DNA of 64,000 nucleotides from Chamaecrista fasciculata (GCA_003254925.1 QANZ01004973.1:295881-359880); one strand, 5' to 3'; counted from the stretch's first letter, positions 24,003 to 37,522 are shown. Numbers and translations are program-made. Notes: generated from the letters alone by a model not told the origin.

Positions 24003-25268
24003 TTTTTTTTTTTTTTTTTTAATTTTCACTAGGATTATATGTTACAAAGTATAAAAAAAAGTTAAGTTATTTCCCTTTAGGTAAGTGATTTCTAATTTTT
24101 AAATGGTATACAATTGTAGGATGTCAAATAAATGTCAACTTATTGATCCTACTTACCTTACTAAGCAAACCTCTTGTCTCTCCTCTTCTTAGATTTGCAA
24201 GAGAAAATAATAGAAAGAAAACAATGAAGGAATAGAAATCTTGGATAAGAAGGACGAACACCCAGTGTCTGTCTCTTATATATACCTATCATAACAATAT
24301 TCTATTACACTGGACAAAGATAGGCTCGATCTACCGACACTTGTAGCGAGACAGATTAACCAGGGGCACACCACAAACCCCTGTTAGAACAATGCGTTCC
24401 ATGCTGCATTTGCATTCTCAAAAAAGTGTAAAGGGCTAGCTCAATAAACAATGCCTTGGAAAGAAGCCCAAAAGTATCAATTGCTATTGACAAAAATAAA
24501 AACCTAATATCAGTCACTTTTTGAAGTTACTCAAACGGAATAAAGGCTATCATACCAGAATAAAAATGTAAAAAAAAAATTATTATTAAACGAAAATGAA
24601 AGCATATATGTACATCTTATAGTCTAGTAGAAACATCAACTTAATTACGATCACTACTACTTGGATAGAAGTAGAATCCACTTCTCTCTCTTTTTTTCTT
24701 CTTTTCAATTAACAAGCTTATAAAATATCCATCACCAACGCTATGTCCTCTTCTTCCGGCACAAAACTGCGAAAGTCTTCCTGTTATCTCCAAAAGTGAA
24801 ATAGTTGACTACATTATCTCATAAAAAAGGACACCCCTAAGGAACCGAAAAATGGGGGCCGGAGCAACGAATATACAGAGTATCAAATAGAATGATTATC
24901 CTAAACGAAGATGTACAGTCTGTCGAACATAATACAAGAGAACTTTCAATTTCATACGTATTCATATGTTACCTTTGATCTTGTACTTTCTTCAGAAGTC
25001 CAACACCACCCACCTTCAAACCAAGGCCATTATGTATTCAGGAATGAGCAAGATGTTTCTGTAATCAATGTTTAGCCTCATTGAAGCCACTTAGTCTTCA
25101 GGAAGGGTTGAGAAAGATGTATGTGCATATTTTCTATTTCCATTATGCTTGGATTATATATCAAAATTTTGGTTCAAGCAGCTGCCACACTTAAGGAGAT
25201 ATGCAGCGGGAAAAGAATCATGATGAAAGAGACAATAGGTCCAGCAAAGCAGAGTGTAGCCAGCTTCA
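24003..25268. other. Convergent intergenic DNA and 3' UTRs
   Basis: There is no credible reading frame. The part nearest 25268 should be the 3' UTR of the minus-strand gene. The rest (24200-24700) is of middling composition and I recognise nothing in it. Confidence 0.4.
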
Positions 25269-28200
25269 CTAATCTGAAATAATTTCCTCCAGCTCAGGAT
25301 CCTCGGAGTTCTGAGATTCATAATCCAAGCTTGTTCCATTGAACATACCCATGTCCATCTCTTGGAGGTCATTCTGATCTTCATCATCATCCATGTCAGG
25401 ATCATCATCAGCATTTACGTCACCATTAATTAGATTTCTCTTGGACACATCATCCTTCCCATACTTTCTAGGTTCAGAGATTTTATTTTTATTGGCCATA
25501 GAATCTTCACATATGCAGGTAGAGGGATTCTCATGAAAGACACCCCTACCTGGTCTAACCTCCTTTGGCTCCCCCATGAAGCCTATCTGGAAAGTACGAA
25601 TACCAGAAGCAAAATCTTCCCAAGTCATATTATTTCTGCTCAAGAACAACCTATAGAGCTTTTTAGCATTTGGACGGATAGTTGGTTTGTGCCCAAAGTA
25701 TCTCCTACAGGAAATCTCAGAAAGTTAATCAACGGGTATAGGAAAAAATGACCACGTGAATACAGAAGAGAGAAGCAAATGAAAGACCATATACCTTCGC
25801 CCTGCTAATATTTTAGCCATATTACCATTGTTGTTGGTCACAAATACATCACTTTCATCACAAACAATGAAGTCCAGTGCAGCCATGCGAGAAGAAAATG
25901 TAGAAAATGGCTCTAATTCTTCCTTGGTAGCAATGGTGTCTTTTGAATGGAAGTTAGGAAATAGTGCTTTGAGAGGTGCCAATGTTTCTTCCCCACCATA
26001 GACTATCCCTGATGCAACATATATATGAACATCAGCACCATACCCCAATGCTCTTAGCATGAGACCAACTTCTTCTGGGGTTAATGGGCATCTTCCCTGT
26101 CTCCTTGCCTTATCAGGGTTTCTTCTCTGCAATTCAATAAAAAATGTTCCTCATATTGTTCACTGGGTCAATATATTTTAATTATTATTATTATTATTTT
26201 AAAAAGTTAGACCCAAGGTTTATCACATAATAGAAATCATTTCCACAACATAATGTCAATTTTCTTACCACCAAACTACCAATGGGTTAAAGAATTTTTC
26301 AGATCTTTAAGGCATGCTAATTCACTTTGTGAATTCATCCTGTTAGGTTTATGTGCACTATGTAATCATAAATAATGTCTACCATGCAATTGCTTATCCA
26401 TTCAAGCATAAAAATAATACCCTGAAACTAAACAAGATACTTATATTTAATCAAAATTTATCGCCAAGCTTTGATCGTGGTTTAAGTGTAATAGAATTCA
26501 AAACATGTGAGCCTTACATGTAGTGTCTTCCATCTCCTCCTTATTGCACCCAGTAGTTTTTGTTCTTTCTCTCCTCCACCATAGTTGCATCCAGAGAATG
26601 CAAGCATATCAGGTTCAAATCTGTAACAAGAAGAACTAGTCATATTCAGAAAAAATAGCAATAGTTTTCCTTGTATATAATTGCATTTTAAAAATAAAAG
26701 CCATTGCCTATTCCGATTAATTACCATTCAATTTAAAATGATCGTGACTTATTCAGCCATCCCACATGCCAACAGTTGGTCAACCACTAAAGGATGGGTT
26801 ATTAAACACAGCTTTAATCTCATTGCAGTACGTAAGCCACTAAGGGCTGAGACATGACCGTGAACAGTTTTGGTGGATATTATCAGTATATCTATTTGTT
26901 ATTTGTTATAAGTGATTTGAGCATGTGAATCGAATGTGAATAATGACCAGATATTATTTCATAAAAAGAAAAACGATAACCAGATGGTAAAGAACCTAAA
27001 CTGAACCAGTCTACCTCAAGTGCAGTGCAATATAATGATTGCTTCTCATCCTCATTCGATCAACCAATTTTTTACCCATTGCTACTATTGGGTCTGTAAA
27101 CCTTAAAGCATGGTAATTGACTCTACATCTCAACTTCTGATAATCTGTATCCAACCTGTTAGCAAGCCTGTAGTCAAACTTGGTGAGCTGGACAGCCTGC
27201 CACAAAAGAAGCAAATAAAATATAGTTTCCGGATAATCAAATATCAAATCATTTACTATATAAACATAATCAGAAAAGGGAAATTTGAAATTAAAGCGTT
27301 AATACATGCTTAGTTTACGTGAAAATTATTTGAACTTAATTCCCATAACACCAGCACATTCAAACACTTCTAAACTGTTGAAAAGCTACAAAGTGATAAA
27401 TGTATTAGATGTATAAACGTGTAATGAATAGGCAGATGTGCACCATGCAAAGGAACAGGGATTAAAGCAATAAAGCAACAGTTGATGTTGAATAATGCTT
27501 TCATTTGCTCCCAAACAGCTTTGACATCTTTTGCAATCTCAAGTGCATAACATATCCCATCTTGGTTAACCAAAAGTGACCCCTAAAAGCAAGAAATATT
27601 AAAGAAAATATAAAGAGTTAAGCTGATCTTTTCTGATATAAGAGGAACCCCAAGTTGAAAGCTATTTGGCTGAAGCGTGAAAACTCAGAACCTACATGGG
27701 CTGAAATTTGAAAACTCGTAATTTGAAGGTTTAATTAATGTATGTTAAGGTTTGTTTGCTAAAATTAGACTAACGAGTTTAAAATCAAGGACTGTTGAGG
27801 TATAGTGACAGTATCTGTGAACAATTTAAAGCATTTTGAGGCAAATTCAAGAAAGAATGATTTGGATTGTGCGTATGTTCTGATAAGATTTTTTTTTTTG
27901 GCCAGGTATGTTCTGATAAGATGGCCTAGTTGATATAAGATTCAGATAAGGATTAAAACAAAAGAAAAGGAAGAAGAGAGATAGCCTACCTTATTGTCTA
28001 CGGTAATTCAAGCATCATATTTGAGGTTCAAATGCATCAGATAACCCAAGAGACAATAACTTGCTGATGAGAACTCATGAAGTGATCATTCTCAAAATTA
28101 AATATAAAAATATTTTATCTAGGAGAGTTACTATAAAATCCATCCCATAATTCTAGTGCTTGATACATAAGAGCTATCGACAACGAGTTAGATGCCTCTT

Positions 28201-30523
28201 ACAACTTAAACCACAAGCTAGACTCAACAGCACCTATTAGAACAAAAAAAGTCCAATTGAGATCTATGATAAATTGACAATCAGACCAGTACTTCTATAT
28301 GATACCAGGATTCTATATTACCATGAAATTGAGGATATAAAGAAAGACAATATAAGGAAACTTCCCAACTAAACATGTTGATGAGATGAGAGAGAAAAGG
28401 CAAGTCAATCAAGTATCATTTAGTAATAAAATGGAACCTACTGATTTAAGTATTTGACGCTTTCCATGCAACAGATAGCAATCAAAGTCGGAGATGAAGA
28501 TAAATCCACCAATCAACATAGAAAATAAAATGTTGCATAATAAATTGGTCACAAGAAAAGTTCTTAGAAATCTAAAACTTACTCGCTTTTTCAAAAGGAC
28601 AGGTAGTATACGGTTGATATAACATCTTTCATTGCACTTCCTTGGAACACGCATGGTATATGGAGTTAACATTTTCCCTCCCTTTGTTGGGAGTTGCTTG
28701 ATAATTTTGACATCTTTTGATAGATAAGAGATAAACCAATCAACATCAAAGATTTGAGAGAAGTTACTGCAAAAGGCAAAGTATGGCATTACTTAACATT
28801 TGAAAACGTTCATCACCAATAATTGATACTTAGAGAGCTAAATCAAACTACTCTGAGAGAATTTCAATCAAAGGTCAGAAAGAATATGTTTCCTCCATAA
28901 CTGACCTAGAATCTTTCCAGTAAGATTTTTGATCCAACTTTGGAACGACAAGAGTAGTATTCAAAATTCGTGCAGCAACAACAGCATCTGTAATCTGCCA
29001 GATGCAGAAAGGAAAATGTTGATATTGAAAGTAGAGCATGCAAATGAAGACATTTTTTTTACATCATACACAGCAGTAAATTTCCCTAGTTCCAATCAGA
29101 ATAAGTTTCTAAACAGTGATTGTACTGCTTTACTAAGTCTAGGTTTCGTGGCAAACAATAGCATTCAAAATATTGTTAATACTTAAAGAAAGGCTTGAAG
29201 GAGAAACTAATGACAGTTTACGGATTGGTTATCATCTAGAAAATGAGAATTTACAACTTCCTTGGAGGCTCCATCATTCCAATCATTACGAGTATTGGAT
29301 CCGAAACCAGGGATTTAAAGTAAGTCAAAGGTTTCAAAATTAATGTAAAGCATCCATGAGCAGGAGAATGGACAAAATGGTGCCAAGTATTTGTGCAACC
29401 TTTTTTCAGTGCAGACAAAAATTCTTCTAGTTTATTTTGTTAATACTTAATACTTCTCCAAGTTCAACAATTTAGTTCTATTCTGATCATAAGCTATTCA
29501 ACTTACTATGAGAACAGTAGTTGATTTGACTACTTCACTCTATTGTAAATCTGATTCGTCATATATCTATTTGTTTCTTCTGCTTCTGTAATCTATCTGT
29601 TTACTTTACATATATAATAATTTCGAATACTTGAATCATTAATGTTAGAACCATGGATCCTTTAGAGGGGTTAAAAATGAAGCTAGAAATACTTGCTTGA
29701 CTATACTAATGACCGAAGTTCAGAAATATTACCCCCGTCCTTTGCTGATTCAAACCTCCACTGGTCGCAATCATCAAATATCGATTTGGTTGCGTAATCA
29801 CTTGAGCATCTGCCACGGGAAAACCATAGTTGCTGGTCAAGTTTATATGCATAAAATCAAATAAAAACAGCATTTAGGCACTCGGAGTATCGAGGCACGT
29901 TCTCCAAATTTGGAATGAGTATTTTTACGTTGCAACACTTCAGTAATGAATTGATCAGACATATTGCAATGAGATACGCACCTTGAAACTTGGAGCTTGC
30001 ATCGCTGCAGCTATGGAAAAACTCGGAATTTCTAGAACTCCAGATATCGCGATCTACCTTTCCTCCACCGTTCTGGTTATTAGAAATTAAAACAACAACA
30101 ACAAAACCGCCGAATTAATATCCAAAAAGAAATCTCACAACAAGTCGCAAGAACAAACACAGATAGAATCCAGCTAGCTGAACAAATCATATGAACCCTA
30201 ACCGGAACGTTAAACACAGGTCCTCCAATCGCATCATCTTTTTCAACTTCAATCTACACAAGAATTCCGGTCAAAAGAGGTCAGTAATTCCACACATTTT
30301 TCATCACAAATTACATCTGCTTGTGCTCGACAGAAAGAGATGGATATCGTACCGATGACTGGCGGCGACTTTTATGAAGATGATCGTTGTCGATGGGAGA
30401 AGGAGCTAAAAGCGAAAGGAGAATGAAGAGAATGAGCATAGCAGCGGCGATGGCAGAAATGAGCGGAATCAGAAAGCGGAAGCGCTGGTGATAGTGGTGG
30501 TGGCGCCGCCGCTGAAGCGCCAT
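25269..30523 (-). CDS. O-fucosyltransferase family protein (GT106/DUF246), 10 exons
   Basis: In coding order the exons are 30353-30523, 30203-30253, 29982-30072, 29733-29809, 28906-28994, 28583-28766, 27015-27196, 26518-26620, 25795-26126 and 25269-25704. All phases agree, giving 571 aa. An Arg/His-rich N-terminus is followed by one hydrophobic anchor at about residues 17-41, typical of a type II Golgi enzyme. The catalytic region contains RYLMIATSGGLNQQRTGITD, then ARILNTTLVVP, LRCRVNYHALRFTDPI and the family motif HLRFEPDMLAFSGC (about 280-293). Further on come CPLTPEEVGLMLRALGY and FVTNNNGNMAKILAGRRRY. These are hallmarks of plant GDP-fucose protein O-fucosyltransferase-like proteins, a family that includes rhamnosyl- and mannan-related members. 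Donor and acceptor are therefore not fixed. The C-terminal ~48 residues form an Asp/Glu-rich tail (DDDPDMDDDEDQ). It is convergent with ESV1. Confidence 0.88.
27873..27922 (-). mobile_element. Micro-retroposon-like insertion in a fucosyltransferase intron
   Basis: GTATGTTCTGATAAGAT occurs perfectly at 27873-27889 and 27906-27922. The 16 bp between read T11 then GGCCAG or, on the other strand, CTGGCC followed by A. This is the cleanest member of the class, with a 17-bp perfect duplication, a GGCC cap and a homopolymer tail. Confidence 0.7.
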
Positions 30524-31251
30524 TTACGCGGGAACGACGACGGAGTATTGTTGAGCGCGTTCGTTGCTTAAAACTTAAAAGCGGAGCAAATAGAGAGAGA
30601 GGAAGGGAGGAAATTGAAAGGTAAAAAGGTAAAAATGGATTTCTGTATCATTTTATAGAACATTAAAAGTTTGAGCTGAGAATCATAACATAACATGATG
30701 GCGACGATGAAGGAGTGAATCGTGCAGCATTGCCGCTAGGCGTGAGTGAGTGTGGGAAAAGGCACAAGAAGCAGCACAAAATGAAAGAAAGGCGTTATGC
30801 GATGGGTTGGTTAGAACTTAGATCTGTAGCTTTTCAGGCAGAGATATGAAAGCTCATCGCTACAAAATGACCAAATAAAGATGTTATACAAAAAAAAGCC
30901 AAAATTTCCATTTTGGTCCCCAAAATTTATATCAAATTTCAATTTCATCCCCAATCATTTTTTGCAATCAATTTTGTTTTCAATGTTTCTCCAAACTTTG
31001 CTCTTAATTTAACTAAATATTAACTAGTGATATGTAACATAAAATTGATAAAAAAAAAACTTAAATTCTAATTTAAATTAAAAAATAAGATGTTGACTAT
31101 TGTTACTTTATTGAATGAAGTTAATCAAAGAATCAAATGGATCAAAATGTAAAATATTAAGAACAAATTTGATTGCAAAAAAAGATTGAGGATGAAGTTG
31201 ATAAATGGTATTAAGTTTAAGAACTAAATTAATACATTCACCAAGAAAAAC

Positions 31252-31256
<5 letters not shown>

Positions 31257-31341
<85 letters not shown>

Positions 31342-31342
31342 N

Positions 31343-31376
<34 letters not shown>
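31257..31376. repeat. (GA)n microsatellite of about 120 bp with a single N
   Basis: A pure GA tract is interrupted only by an N at 31342, which marks an unresolved join. True length is therefore unknown. Open frames of repeating Ser-Leu or Arg-Glu across it are artefacts. Confidence 0.95.
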
Positions 31377-31380
<4 letters not shown>

Positions 31381-32815
31381 AAAGCCCGCCCCAGAAAGGA
31401 CTTTGGGCTTCTCTGACCCTTCCAGACAGTTTTCTCGGTTTTGACACTCTGCCTCCCTCACTCTATTTTTTCTCATGAGTCTTTTCTTTTAGATGTCTTT
31501 CTTGTTCAAGAGGGTTTTATCTAGATTCAATTTGTATAATTGTATCTGTGTTTAGTTGGAGTGAGACTGTTTTTTATTGAGAATACCTATATTATAAGGT
31601 CTTAAACTTAAGATCACGGTATTAATTATTAAATCACTTGTTGCTCAGACCAACCCTATGTTAATAACTTAATATATCAAACCAAATATAATGCAATGCA
31701 AAATAGGCTATTTGTGTTAGTTAAAATAATCTTAATAACGAAATGAGTAAGCATATATAATAAGCTAAAATTCAGTATAAAAGGCTAAAGTGTATGATGT
31801 TTTTTTTTTTTAATATGTTGTTGAGTGTTGACTGCACTAATGTATTTGTCACTTGTGTTTATAAGTTCTTTTGCAGGAATTAATACTTCCGCACATTAAA
31901 TTTCATTGCTTGGTTTTCTTTTACTTTCTAGTCGATGCAGACAGTTACTTGTTTAATTTGAAGTTGTTTTATTTTTAAAATATTTGGCAAACTCTGGTAA
32001 TCAAATGTACTATGATCGATGCACAACGTGATTCCTGATCACGCAAATATTGAAGCATGTAGTTTTGGCCAGTAGTGTTTTGATGTATTTGACTTTTTTT
32101 TTTTAAATAATTGATCAGCATTCAACAACGGTGGGTATCTGGGGAAGATAGACCTCAGCCTCACTGCAACAATGAGACAGGTTTAGCAGAGATAACATAT
32201 TTAATTAGAAGTTTTTGCTGTCATTAATTAACACAAGTCTAGTTCTCAGATTTTATCCTTTTGTGAGATTCAAGTTTGTCACATTATTTATTTATTTATT
32301 TATATTTTTATTAATTTATTTTAACTTGACTAACGTTGTTGCTTGATTCCTTCCGGAATCCAATGTCGTGTAATTGTAACATCTATAAATGGAATTATGG
32401 AAGTCCAACCTATCCCATGTGGGAAACAGACTGGGGAAATAGCGAATCAAACATGGATTGGTATTAAAGGCAATATATTCAGCTTAAAACTTGTGTACTT
32501 AACTATTTGGTACTTTCGAACAGTTTTTTACTTATTTTGTTGTAAAATGATTGTTCAGCCCAAAATTTAGCAAATATTCCGTGTTTAGTATGCGTTTATC
32601 AAGTTACTATACGCATTTTTAACTCTACTTTCAAATAGGATGATCTATAGATTGTTAAATGGACTCTCGTATCGATCATGAGAAATTTGAACTGAGTTTT
32701 GTTCCGTGATATGAAATTATGCTTTCTCGTATACCAAATTTACTCGTTAATTATATTTTCTGCCACCTTGAAGAAGAACGGAAGGCAATTACTTGTTCAT
32801 GCCACACATGCAGAT

Positions 32816-32866
32816 ATTGATATTTTTAGTTTTGTTTTTTGGAGATAGAGATTGATATTTTCAGTT
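32816..32866 (-). mobile_element. Micro-insertion with near-perfect 16-bp duplication
   Basis: ATTGATATTTTTAGTT (32816-32831) and ATTGATATTTTCAGTT (32851-32866) differ once and flank the 19-bp TTGTTTTTTGGAGATAGAG. The insert has a T-run and a GG-containing end but no GGCC. Confidence 0.45.
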
Positions 32867-33811
32867 GGTGATTAGGAAGGGGATGCAATGCAGCAAACTG
32901 ACTAACAAGATTGGAAGACTACCATTCTAATTTTTTGGAGTAACAATAACCACAATAATTTTTTTTTTTCTATTTGGATCATTTAAAATATTTTATGGGT
33001 AAACTGAGTAGTTTATACCATTTCATATATTATATATATATATTTAATTATATTTTGATCATTATTGAACTATTGAATGTTGAACTAGTGTCTCAATTGG
33101 TTCAATGTGGGATCTAATTTAAAAAACATTGTACAAATCCTTATACATTATATCTAGTCAGAATTTTATGAAAAAAAAAACAGTTATCAATACTACTAAG
33201 TAACATAATTTCTCAGTGTTTCTAGAGACAAAAGACCATTGAGCCTTGCCACAGTGGTGATCAGTGAACTCTGAGTTCATCCATTTCTGTTTTTCAATAT
33301 ATTGCTCTGTTTTTCTCAGTTCTTTCCGTAAAATCACTTGGCTTTAATATCGCACAACTAATAGTGTCATGGATCATGATGACTGAACACATGTTTAGGA
33401 ATGCACAATACCGTTTGGAGTTGCAAGAAATTTTGGCTGATGTGCATGATAATATAGAGTCCGTGTTCTAGAATTTCTTTGGGCTTAGGCCCCTTTTCTG
33501 TACCCAAAAAAAAAAAGAGTATGATCTTATTATTGGAGACTGCATGATTTCTGAATTCCTGATTTCATAGCCAAATATTTGAATTTATATATCAATTTTA
33601 TATTAAACCTAAGGGCGTTTAGTTTTTTCCACTCTTCATATGTGAACAACAAGAAAAGAACAATGTGGACGTCTGGAAGATACCACTATTCTGTAAATAT
33701 ATAGCATTGTAACTTACATATGTACTATGAAAATGACTCTGGAAGATACCACTATTCTGTAAATTCTAACATCAGCCGGCCAGTACTCATAGTATGATTT
33801 GATTTGTTCAC

Positions 33812-33818
33812 TATAAAA
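33812..33818 (+). promoter_or_regulatory. TATA box of the BAHD gene
   Basis: CTATAAAAG lies 112-118 bp before the ATG at 33930, which leaves room for a 5' leader of about 85 nt. Matches the plant TATA consensus. Confidence 0.55.
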
Positions 33819-33929
33819 GTTGGCCAATAGTTCAATTCAGTTTGAATATATACTACTCATAGTTACTTATAATTTTACTCGTTCCATTCCATCGCAATAT
33901 CAAATTATTATAACCAGCTGATCATTAGA

Positions 33930-36216
33930 ATGGAAGTTGAAACAATCTCCAGACACTGCATCAAGCCCTGTTCTCCAACTCCAAAACATCTTCAAATCCA
34001 CAAGCTTTCTCTCTTGGATCAATTTGTTCCTTCCATCTATACACCCATGATACTCTTCTATAGTAATAGTACTACTAATTGTGATCATCATCATGATCAT
34101 CACAGATTGCAAGTGCTAAAACAATCCTTATCACAAGCGTTGACCACCTTCTACCCTTTGGCCGGAAGAATCAAAGACAAATTCTCCATAGATTGCAACG
34201 ACCAAGGTGTGTCCTACACTGAGTCCAAAGCTAATTTCAGTTTGTTGGAGTTTTTAAACCAACCCGGTAAGTTACTATCGTCATTATTACACAAATTCCT
34301 TCCTATCATCCAGCCAAATAATTGGGTCGAGTCATCATCAAATAATGAAGGAGTCCACGTGGCCATGATACAAGTGACCACATTCTCATGCGGTGGCTTA
34401 GCCATTGGTGTTATCATGTCCCATAAGATAGCCGACGGAGTCACAATGAGCTTCTTCCTCAAATCTTGGGCCGCCATGGCTCGTAATAGTAAGGCTCCTG
34501 ATCCTCTGTATGCGTCTCCTACTTTCCATGCTGCACCTTCCATTTTTCCCCTCAATCATGATGCACGCGATTCCATTTTTGAAGGAGGTTTTATGGCTGT
34601 GTGTGGGCCCTTCTTGAAATCAGGTTTGAAGCAATATGCATTTACCTACGAATTTTCATATAAAGGAATAAATAGTTATTACTTTTTCAAAATTTTGAAA
34701 TAAATTTGTATTTTTAAAATAGAAATTTCATTTTTAAAGTGCTATTAGGCACTTATTAGTATTACCCATTAAATATTGTTAGTGGACTATCAATAATTTT
34801 TTTGGCCAAAACTTCAAATTGGTCTCTCATGTATGGGATAAATTTCAAATTGATCTATTATATTTCATTTGTTTTTGGTTTTATATATTTTTTTAATTTT
34901 TTAAATTGGTAAAAAAATACTGAATGTGGTCATATATATCTTGTTTTAAGTTCAAATGTAATGAATACGAAGTTATGGATTTCTTTTGACTAATACTTTA
35001 AGGCCTAATACAAACAAGGTCAGATCGAGTCTAAAAAATGAATAACTCTTTTTGCGGTCAAAGAAACAAACTCGGTTATATTTTTATCGCTTTAAATTCG
35101 TACGCCACCCGTTTAAAATTATGTGCTAACTCTTGAAGAGTTATTTCTCTCTATCTAATTGAGATTATTAACAAATGAGATCAAATTGTCTCTTTTGAAA
35201 GTAAGTTTGAAATCAATTTAAAAAGTTATAAAAATATCTAGGACCAAACTAAAATATATGAAAGAAAAGAGATTAGTTTTAAATCTACCCCATATTTTTT
35301 TAAGGGAATGTATAGAAAAAGCACCCTAGCTTAAGCTAAGTATTTCTTGGATTGGATATTTTTGTCTCGAGATTTGTTATTGGATTAGACATTTTTGCCT
35401 CGAGATTTGTGTTAGGGTGATTACCCTTTTTTTTTAATGTTCCTTGACGTGATCTAGATTTAACTCAAACATTTTTTTCTTTTGAAAACAGGCAAAAGCA
35501 CCACAAGGAGGTTCTCGTTTGGACCAGCGGAATTGGAGAGACTGAGAGCTCAAGCATCGAGTTTCGAAGCTCCGAATCCCACACGTGTGGAGGCTGTGTC
35601 AGCACTCATATGGAAATGTATGACGTCAGCCTTGAAGGCTAAGTGTACATTGGTGACGCACTCAGTTAACCTGAGACGGAGGGCAGTTCCGACTTTTCCA
35701 GAATCCTATATGGGTAATTTCCAGTGGGCAGCGTCTGCAACCTCAAGCTCAAGTGATGATGACGTGGCGAAGTTGGTGATTAAATTGAGGGAAGCAATAA
35801 TAACGAAAGTAAACGGAGAGTTTGTGAAGAGTTTAAAAGGCGAAGGAGGGAGAGTGAAATATGGTGAGGCGTTGAAAGAGATGGTTGAGGAAACGGCCAG
35901 TTTGTTAGAGTCAAAGTCAAATAGTCATGGTGTGGCTTACGTGGCATATTCGAGTTGGTGTAGGTTTGGGCATTACGATGTTGATTTTGGGTGGGGAAAA
36001 CCCACGTGGGCCACGTGTACGGGTTCGTCTGAGTCTGATCGTGTGTTTGTTAACGGCGTCGTTTTGATGGATACACCGTCTGGCGATGGAATAGAGGCTT
36101 GGGTTTATTTAGAAGAAGGTGATATGGCTGTGTCAGAACAAGACAAGGACCTTCTTGCTTTCGCTGCTTTAGATTTAAATCCTCTTCTATTGAACACCTT
36201 ATCTCACCATACATGA
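33930..36216 (+). CDS. BAHD acyltransferase (vinorine synthase-like), 2 exons
   Basis: The exons are 33930-34623 and 35492-36216, joined in phase across an 868-bp intron to give 472 aa. The family's catalytic HxxxDG motif appears as HKIADG at residues 165-170. The structural DFGWG motif appears as DFGWGKP at about 396-402. Other family features are the N-terminal IKPCSPTPKH, LTTFYPLAGRIKD, and PNPTRVEAVSALIWKCM. BAHD enzymes are cytosolic and move acyl groups from CoA thioesters to alcohols or amines in specialised metabolism. The sequence resembles the vinorine synthase/deacetylvindoline acetyltransferase-like clade, but the substrate cannot be read from sequence. Both motifs are intact and no frameshift is seen, so the gene is probably functional. 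No biosynthetic neighbours lie nearby. Confidence 0.92.
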
Positions 36217-36778
36217 TACATTGTTTATCATTGTTGAATCTTCATATTCATCATTCGCGTTTTTGAGATTTGGCCGGATAAAAGACTGTTTGTCAAATTA
36301 GATTAATATAATTTTGGATTTTATGTCCTTAAATCATTGGTTAAGATGTATGGAGCACTGGAAAAGCATCTTGAATCCTTTGCATTCAAAGTCTCTAAAG
36401 TTGTTTGCTGTAAGAATGTTTTCACAATTCACGTCAAAAGGTATTGTTTCATTCGATGTAACAGTGTGTTTTATAAGATGAAGTCGCTACGTGTCAAGAT
36501 CATAACGAATTAGACAAAATCGGGTGATCAGAAATTGCCTGAATGCACATAGAGATATGCAGATTCAGACAATCTAACTTCTTGGGAAAGCAATCAAAAA
36601 TTATTTTTTTGAAAGAAAAACTTACAATTTTATTTATTAGTTTTATTGTTTTCCTAACTCTTAAAGTAAACCGATAACGTTTAATTAAATAACAGTTGTT
36701 GTATTTTCCCCTACTATGGTAATACAATCTGATTGACTAGAAGTCTATTTTGATTGGTTTCAATTTAATTAAACGTGT

Positions 36779-36825
36779 ACCTTGCTTCATCATTTTTTTT
36801 TTGGTAGACCTTGCTTCATCATTTT
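36779..36825 (-). mobile_element. Micro-retroposon-like insertion, 18-bp duplication
   Basis: ACCTTGCTTCATCATTTT occurs at 36779-36796 and 36808-36825 and flanks only 11 bp, TTTTTTGGTAG. On the other strand the insert reads CTACC followed by A6. Confidence 0.6.
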
Positions 36826-36856
36826 CGTCTTAAGGAGGGGGTTTTTTTCTCCCCCC

Positions 36857-36898
36857 AAAGGAAGCTTCTTTTTTTTTGGCCAGAAAAGGAAGCTTCTT
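36857..36898 (-). mobile_element. Micro-retroposon-like insertion, 14-bp duplication
   Basis: AAAGGAAGCTTCTT occurs perfectly at 36857-36870 and 36885-36898 and flanks TTTTTTTGGCCAGA. On the other strand this is TCTGGCC followed by A7, matching the inserts at 27873 and 2791. Confidence 0.68.
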
Positions 36899-37522
36899 CA
36901 GTCTTTACTTTTTAGTACTTTAAAATTCAGTTTGTAGTACTTTAACATTCAGTTTTTAGCACTTCCAAGTTTGCTACTTTTTGTTAGATTCCTGCAAGCT
37001 TTTTCTTTAAACTAACAATCTTGTTGATGCTTCAGTTTCAACGTTTTGTTTAAGCTTCAATTAAGATTCTTTCATATGATTCAAACCGCTCATTTATGAA
37101 TATTAGTTCGATCATTAATTCATTAGTTTATGGCCAACCAATCCAACAGTTCAATTCAGTCCAGTTTCAATAATATCGGGTTGTAGTACAAATTATTTTA
37201 AAACAGGAAGACAAATATCAGAATTCATTAAGTTATCCTTTGAGTATGTGATACTTCTAATACTATGCAAGATTGACCTCAGATATACGCAAGACGCAAC
37301 TAACCATTTTCAAATTACTTCCATCGTAAAGATATAAACATGGTCCAAGAAAAAAAAAGAATGAACAAATAAAAGCAAAATAAACTATAAGCTATGAAGT
37401 AGATACACAGACATAAGACATGACATGAACTTGAATTTGAACTGGGACCCAAACGCATCAAATTTTTCAAAATTACATGACATGACACTAAGTATGCCCG
37501 CATACACACACATATATATATA

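Larger units (their letters stand above)
30524..33929. other. Intergenic DNA with a microsatellite, no gene recognised
   Basis: The start is the 5' flank of the minus-strand fucosyltransferase. The rest is AT-rich, with the GA tract (31257-31376), a micro-insertion (32816-32866) and a 26-bp direct repeat starting CTGGAAGATACCACTATTCT at about 33672 and 33741. The end is the promoter of the BAHD gene. The open frame at 32343-32570 has no supporting features. Confidence 0.45.

Noticed and set aside
31108..31476. Open frames encoding long Ser-Leu or Arg-Glu repeats on both strands
   Set aside because: They are translations of the GA microsatellite with an embedded N.
34214..34555. 113-codon minus-strand frame
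   Set aside because: It is antisense to BAHD exon 1, and the HxxxDG-bearing strand is clearly the coding one.
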